Shown piece after piece: positions 61,594 to 64,000 of a stretch of 64,000 bases of DNA. Both the position numbers and the translations under genes were made by a program. This stretch comes from Pichia kudriavzevii. Its lineage: Eukaryota; Ascomycota; Pichiomycetes; Pichiales; Pichiaceae. The stretch spans positions 868,001 to 932,000 of the forward strand of contig NC_042508.1 in NCBI RefSeq assembly GCF_003054445.1, read 5' to 3'. The notes under the pieces are model-generated. The model was not told the DNA's origin, did not search any database, and saw only the letters and a program-made list of their open reading frames with translations. How positions within the stretch are numbered: position 1 is the stretch's first letter; each line of letters opens with the position of its first letter.

Positions 61594-63015
61594 ATGAAGC
61601 TGGCCTCTCTTTTATCATTAGCTTCGACTTTCATTGCATCCGCCAATGCACTCACTCCCATCACCGTGAAGGATAATGCCTTTTATGTTGGTAATACCGA
61701 TGAACGGTTCTATATTAGAGGAGTCGATTATCAACCCGGCGGTTCATCCAACTTGACCGATCCATTGGGTGATCCAGATATTTGTAAGAGAGACATCCCT
61801 TATTTCCAAGATCTAGGCTTGAATGCAATCAGAGTTTACACTGTTGATAACACATTGAATCATACCGAATGTATGACTGCCTTAAACGATGCAGGTATCT
61901 ACGTTATAATAGATGTCAACACTCCTAAAACCTCAATTTCGAGACATGACCCCGCTTGTTCGTACAACCTCGATTATTTGACTGAGATCTTTGCAACAAT
62001 CGATGATTTTGCTACATTTAATAACACACTAGGTTTCTTCTCTGCTAATGAATTAGTCAATAATGTATATTCATTTCAGTTTTCTCCTTATGTTAAGGCA
62101 GTTACGAGAGACATGAAGCAGTACATGAGAGCCAAGAAATATAGGGCAATTCCTGTTGGTTATTCTGCTGCCGATGTTTCTGAGGTTAGGCTGCCACTTG
62201 CCCATTACTTAAATTGTGGTGACAATGATGATGAAAGAATCGATATACTTGGTGTTAATGATTATTCTTGGTGTGGTCATTCTTCCTTTGTCGTGTCTGG
62301 TTACAAAGAAAAAGTTGCAGATTATAGTGGCTATTCAATCCCAATCTTTCTCTCTGAGTTTGGCTGCAATAAAGTTTCTGGCGATCGTCCATTTACTGAG
62401 ATTCAAGCCATCTACTCCACACAGATGTCTTCGGTCTTCTCTGGTGGGTTAGTCTATGAATATTTCGAGTACGTTAATAAATATGGTCTAGTTGAAGTAG
62501 ATACCAACACCGACGATGTTACCAAATTAGGCGACTATAATAATTTAAAGAATATGTTATCATCTACTGAAAACCCCCAAGGTGACGGAGGTGCTGCCCA
62601 TTACAACTTCTCAGAATGCCCAACTGGATTAAATTTTAGTATTAGTGTTCCTTCACAGCCATCTGGATTTGCTCAGCTAGTTAAAACTGGTCCAAATGGT
62701 AACAATTATGGTCTTGAAGCTAATACTCAAGATGCCTGTTACGATGATGATGATGACTCTGATATTGCATCGTCATCGGTGTCATCTTCCTCAGCTTCTT
62801 CAACTTCTATTAAGTCCTCCTTTGGGTCATCATCCACAGCATTAAAATCCTCGACTACTTCATCATCATCTTCCTCGTCCTCGTCCTCGTCCTCTTCTTC
62901 TTCCGTTTCCTCAGTTTCTTCGATTTCCTCCCACTCTCACAATGCAGGTTCAGCTATCGTTTCGAATACACTTTTTTCCATAGCTGCATTGACTCTGAAC
63001 CTTCTATCATTTTAA
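61594..63015 (+). CDS. GAS5: GPI-anchored beta-1,3-glucanosyltransferase Gas5 (GH72)
   Basis: Cell-surface GH72 enzyme that cuts and rejoins beta-1,3-glucan chains, elongating wall glucan. The 473-residue protein has a signal peptide (1-19), then the catalytic domain (about 20-335): RFYIRGVDYQPGGSSNLTDPL near 38-58, acid/base E153 in FFSANE, and nucleophile E255 in IFLSEFGCN. There is no C-terminal Cys-box (CBM43), as in Gas3-5. After a short acidic segment (YDDDDDS) comes a Ser run encoded by TCA/TCC/TCG codons (about 385-435). A hydrophobic GPI-attachment tail ends at SLLSF-type residues, with a likely omega site in NAGS. The matches across SSVFSGGLVYEYFEY and GVNDYSWCG identify Gas5. Confidence 0.95.
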   Translation: MKLASLLSLASTFIASANALTPITVKDNAFYVGNTDERFYIRGVDYQPGGSSNLTDPLGDPDICKRDIPYFQDLGLNAIRVYTVDNTLNHTECMTALNDAGIYVIIDVNTPKTSISRHDPACSYNLDYLTEIFATIDDFATFNNTLGFFSANELVNNVYSFQFSPYVKAVTRDMKQYMRAKKYRAIPVGYSAADVSEVRLPLAHYLNCGDNDDERIDILGVNDYSWCGHSSFVVSGYKEKVADYSGYSIPIFLSEFGCNKVSGDRPFTEIQAIYSTQMSSVFSGGLVYEYFEYVNKYGLVEVDTNTDDVTKLGDYNNLKNMLSSTENPQGDGGAAHYNFSECPTGLNFSISVPSQPSGFAQLVKTGPNGNNYGLEANTQDACYDDDDDSDIASSSVSSSSASSTSIKSSFGSSSTALKSSTTSSSSSSSSSSSSSSSVSSVSSISSHSHNAGSAIVSNTLFSIAALTLNLLSF

Positions 63016-63254
63016 ATGAAGTAGAGAACTAGTTTATAGAACGTATAGATCATATATATGACATTTGTTGCATCAGAATATAACAAACTTTAGCCACTAC
63101 CATAAGTATTTGAGAGCTCATTATTTTTCATTTTTAAGGCTCGCCTTTATAGAGCGACAAGAAGAATTCAGTGAAATTTTTCATTGATAGATAAATAGAA
63201 AGGCAGTTATACAAACCTGCACCACCCATTGTCAACATTCAGACATACAACACC

Positions 63255-64000
63255 ATGTTGGCCATACATAAACGTCGCACATTAGATTTTTACTATAAGT
63301 CCAGATATGTGATAGAATATGTTCGTTTTCAGTCGACTGAGTGTTCTGATACTGCACAACTAGATGCAAATGGTGCAGTCATTTCACATTTAGCGGAGAA
63401 ATTGAACAATGAAACAACGGAAAGGGCAATCAACCCGGTCACACCAGTATCCACCGGCGTAGTTAGAGGCAGTATACTTCCACAGTACGTTTCTCTGAAG
63501 AAATACAACGATTCTCAGGATTTGATACCAAGATTGTCACACAAGCTCGATAGAACGTTATTCTCACCGGGTGTACATTATTTACAAGATCCACGGACAC
63601 ATTTTACAAATTTTGATGCTTCTCTATTAAGCATACCACATCTGAATGAATTGAATATGGATAAAATCAGTAATTTTATCCCGTCTTCACGTGATACAAA
63701 ACTATTAGACATATCGAAAGACTTAAACTCCAATAAAACAGGTAAACATTCAGTGAATTTTTTTTCATCTACATCATCAATGACTGGAGTTTTAACCAAG
63801 TTTCATAAATTCTTGAGTGGAAATAGACCTATCAATACAGGTAATTTTTCTAAGGTTTTCCCATCACAGACTACTTTTACTAGTACAATTGATGTACCTA
63901 CTTCATTAGTGGTGACACCCAAAGATGAAGATGCAACTACATTTTCTATTGATGCAGATAGATCTACTGATTCCGAGATCACACTATCTGTTCTAGGTAA
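63255..64000 (+). CDS. PET127: Pet127, mitochondrial RNA-processing protein (5' part only)
   Basis: Mitochondrial membrane-associated protein of the DUF1680-independent Pet127 family, which affects 5'-end processing and stability of mitochondrial RNAs and stimulates the mitochondrial RNA polymerase. The frame is open from the ATG at 63255 to the end of the window (248 codons and two bases), so the gene is cut by the window edge. It begins with a targeting-like sequence (MLAIHKRRTLDFYYKSRYV). Family motifs are FSPGVHYLQDPRTHFTNF (about 103-120) and SSTSSMTGVLTKFHKFLSGNRP (about 175-196). Identification is from these two motifs. Confidence 0.8.
   Translation, partial: MLAIHKRRTLDFYYKSRYVIEYVRFQSTECSDTAQLDANGAVISHLAEKLNNETTERAINPVTPVSTGVVRGSILPQYVSLKKYNDSQDLIPRLSHKLDRTLFSPGVHYLQDPRTHFTNFDASLLSIPHLNELNMDKISNFIPSSRDTKLLDISKDLNSNKTGKHSVNFFSSTSSMTGVLTKFHKFLSGNRPINTGNFSKVFPSQTTFTSTIDVPTSLVVTPKDEDATTFSIDADRSTDSEITLSVLG

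Overview
The window is 64 kb of nuclear DNA from a budding yeast (Saccharomycotina). It is intron-poor and about 40% GC by eye. The genes are compact and monocistronic on both strands, and 3'-to-3' neighbours often lie only 34-130 bp apart. An alternative oxidase gene is present, and CTG codons fall at positions where Lys12 has conserved leucine. This argues for the standard code and against the CUG-Ser clade. A Pichiaceae yeast (Pichia, Brettanomyces or a relative) fits best, but the species call is an inference. I found no bacterial-type operon, CRISPR array, rRNA, recognisable tRNA or intact mobile element.

Layout. 1-1.85 kb: AT-rich, no gene recognised. 1.9-8.4 kb: DCP2 (decapping), MED18 (Mediator), PRT1 (eIF3b), BOL3 (mitochondrial Fe-S). 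9.0-14.1 kb: a secreted GH17 wall protein (SCW4/SCW10/MP65 type), a GC-richer stop-poor intergenic island, and BDP1 (TFIIIB). 14.1-16.9 kb: a 2.9 kb gene desert. 16.9-24.8 kb: a WDR89-like WD40 protein, PRK1 (actin-patch kinase), an SP-RING SUMO-ligase-like protein, YKE4 (zinc transporter), and a small CBM48 protein with a previously hidden first exon. 24.8-33.2 kb: an EMC5-like gene split between two frames, AOX, LYS12, RCM1, HDA1. 34.3-42.4 kb: SNT1 (Set3C), CDC6, and a DUF3445/HDOD-family protein. 42.7-51 kb: a Zn2Cys6 factor divergent from an Avt5/6/7-type transporter, LAG1/LAC1 (ceramide synthase), SSN8 (cyclin C), MED21. 51.3-64 kb: a SAP190-type Sit4 partner, a ChAP exomer subunit, NTF2 (one intron), a 59-codon membrane ORF, AIM21 (one intron), GAS5, and the 5' part of PET127, which runs off the window.

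Co-operation. Gene expression is over-represented: three Mediator subunits (MED18, SSN8, MED21; the last two are head-to-head), TFIIIB Bdp1, two deacetylase-complex proteins (Hda1, Snt1), eIF3b, Dcp2 and the rRNA methylase Rcm1. Cell-wall and membrane-traffic genes (GH17 protein, GAS5, ChAP, AIM21, PRK1, LAG1) form a second theme. These are scattered single genes rather than a cluster.

The most useful non-routine observations are: three genes with TACTAAC introns whose first exons are short; the broken EMC5-like frame; an SP-RING with an unusually long zinc-loop insertion; forkhead-like and STRE-like tandem repeats upstream of the GH17 and AOX genes; two MCB sites upstream of CDC6; a membrane-type small ORF directly ahead of AIM21; and a possible gene remnant near 33.7 kb. 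I saw no convincing evidence of a wholly new multi-gene system.
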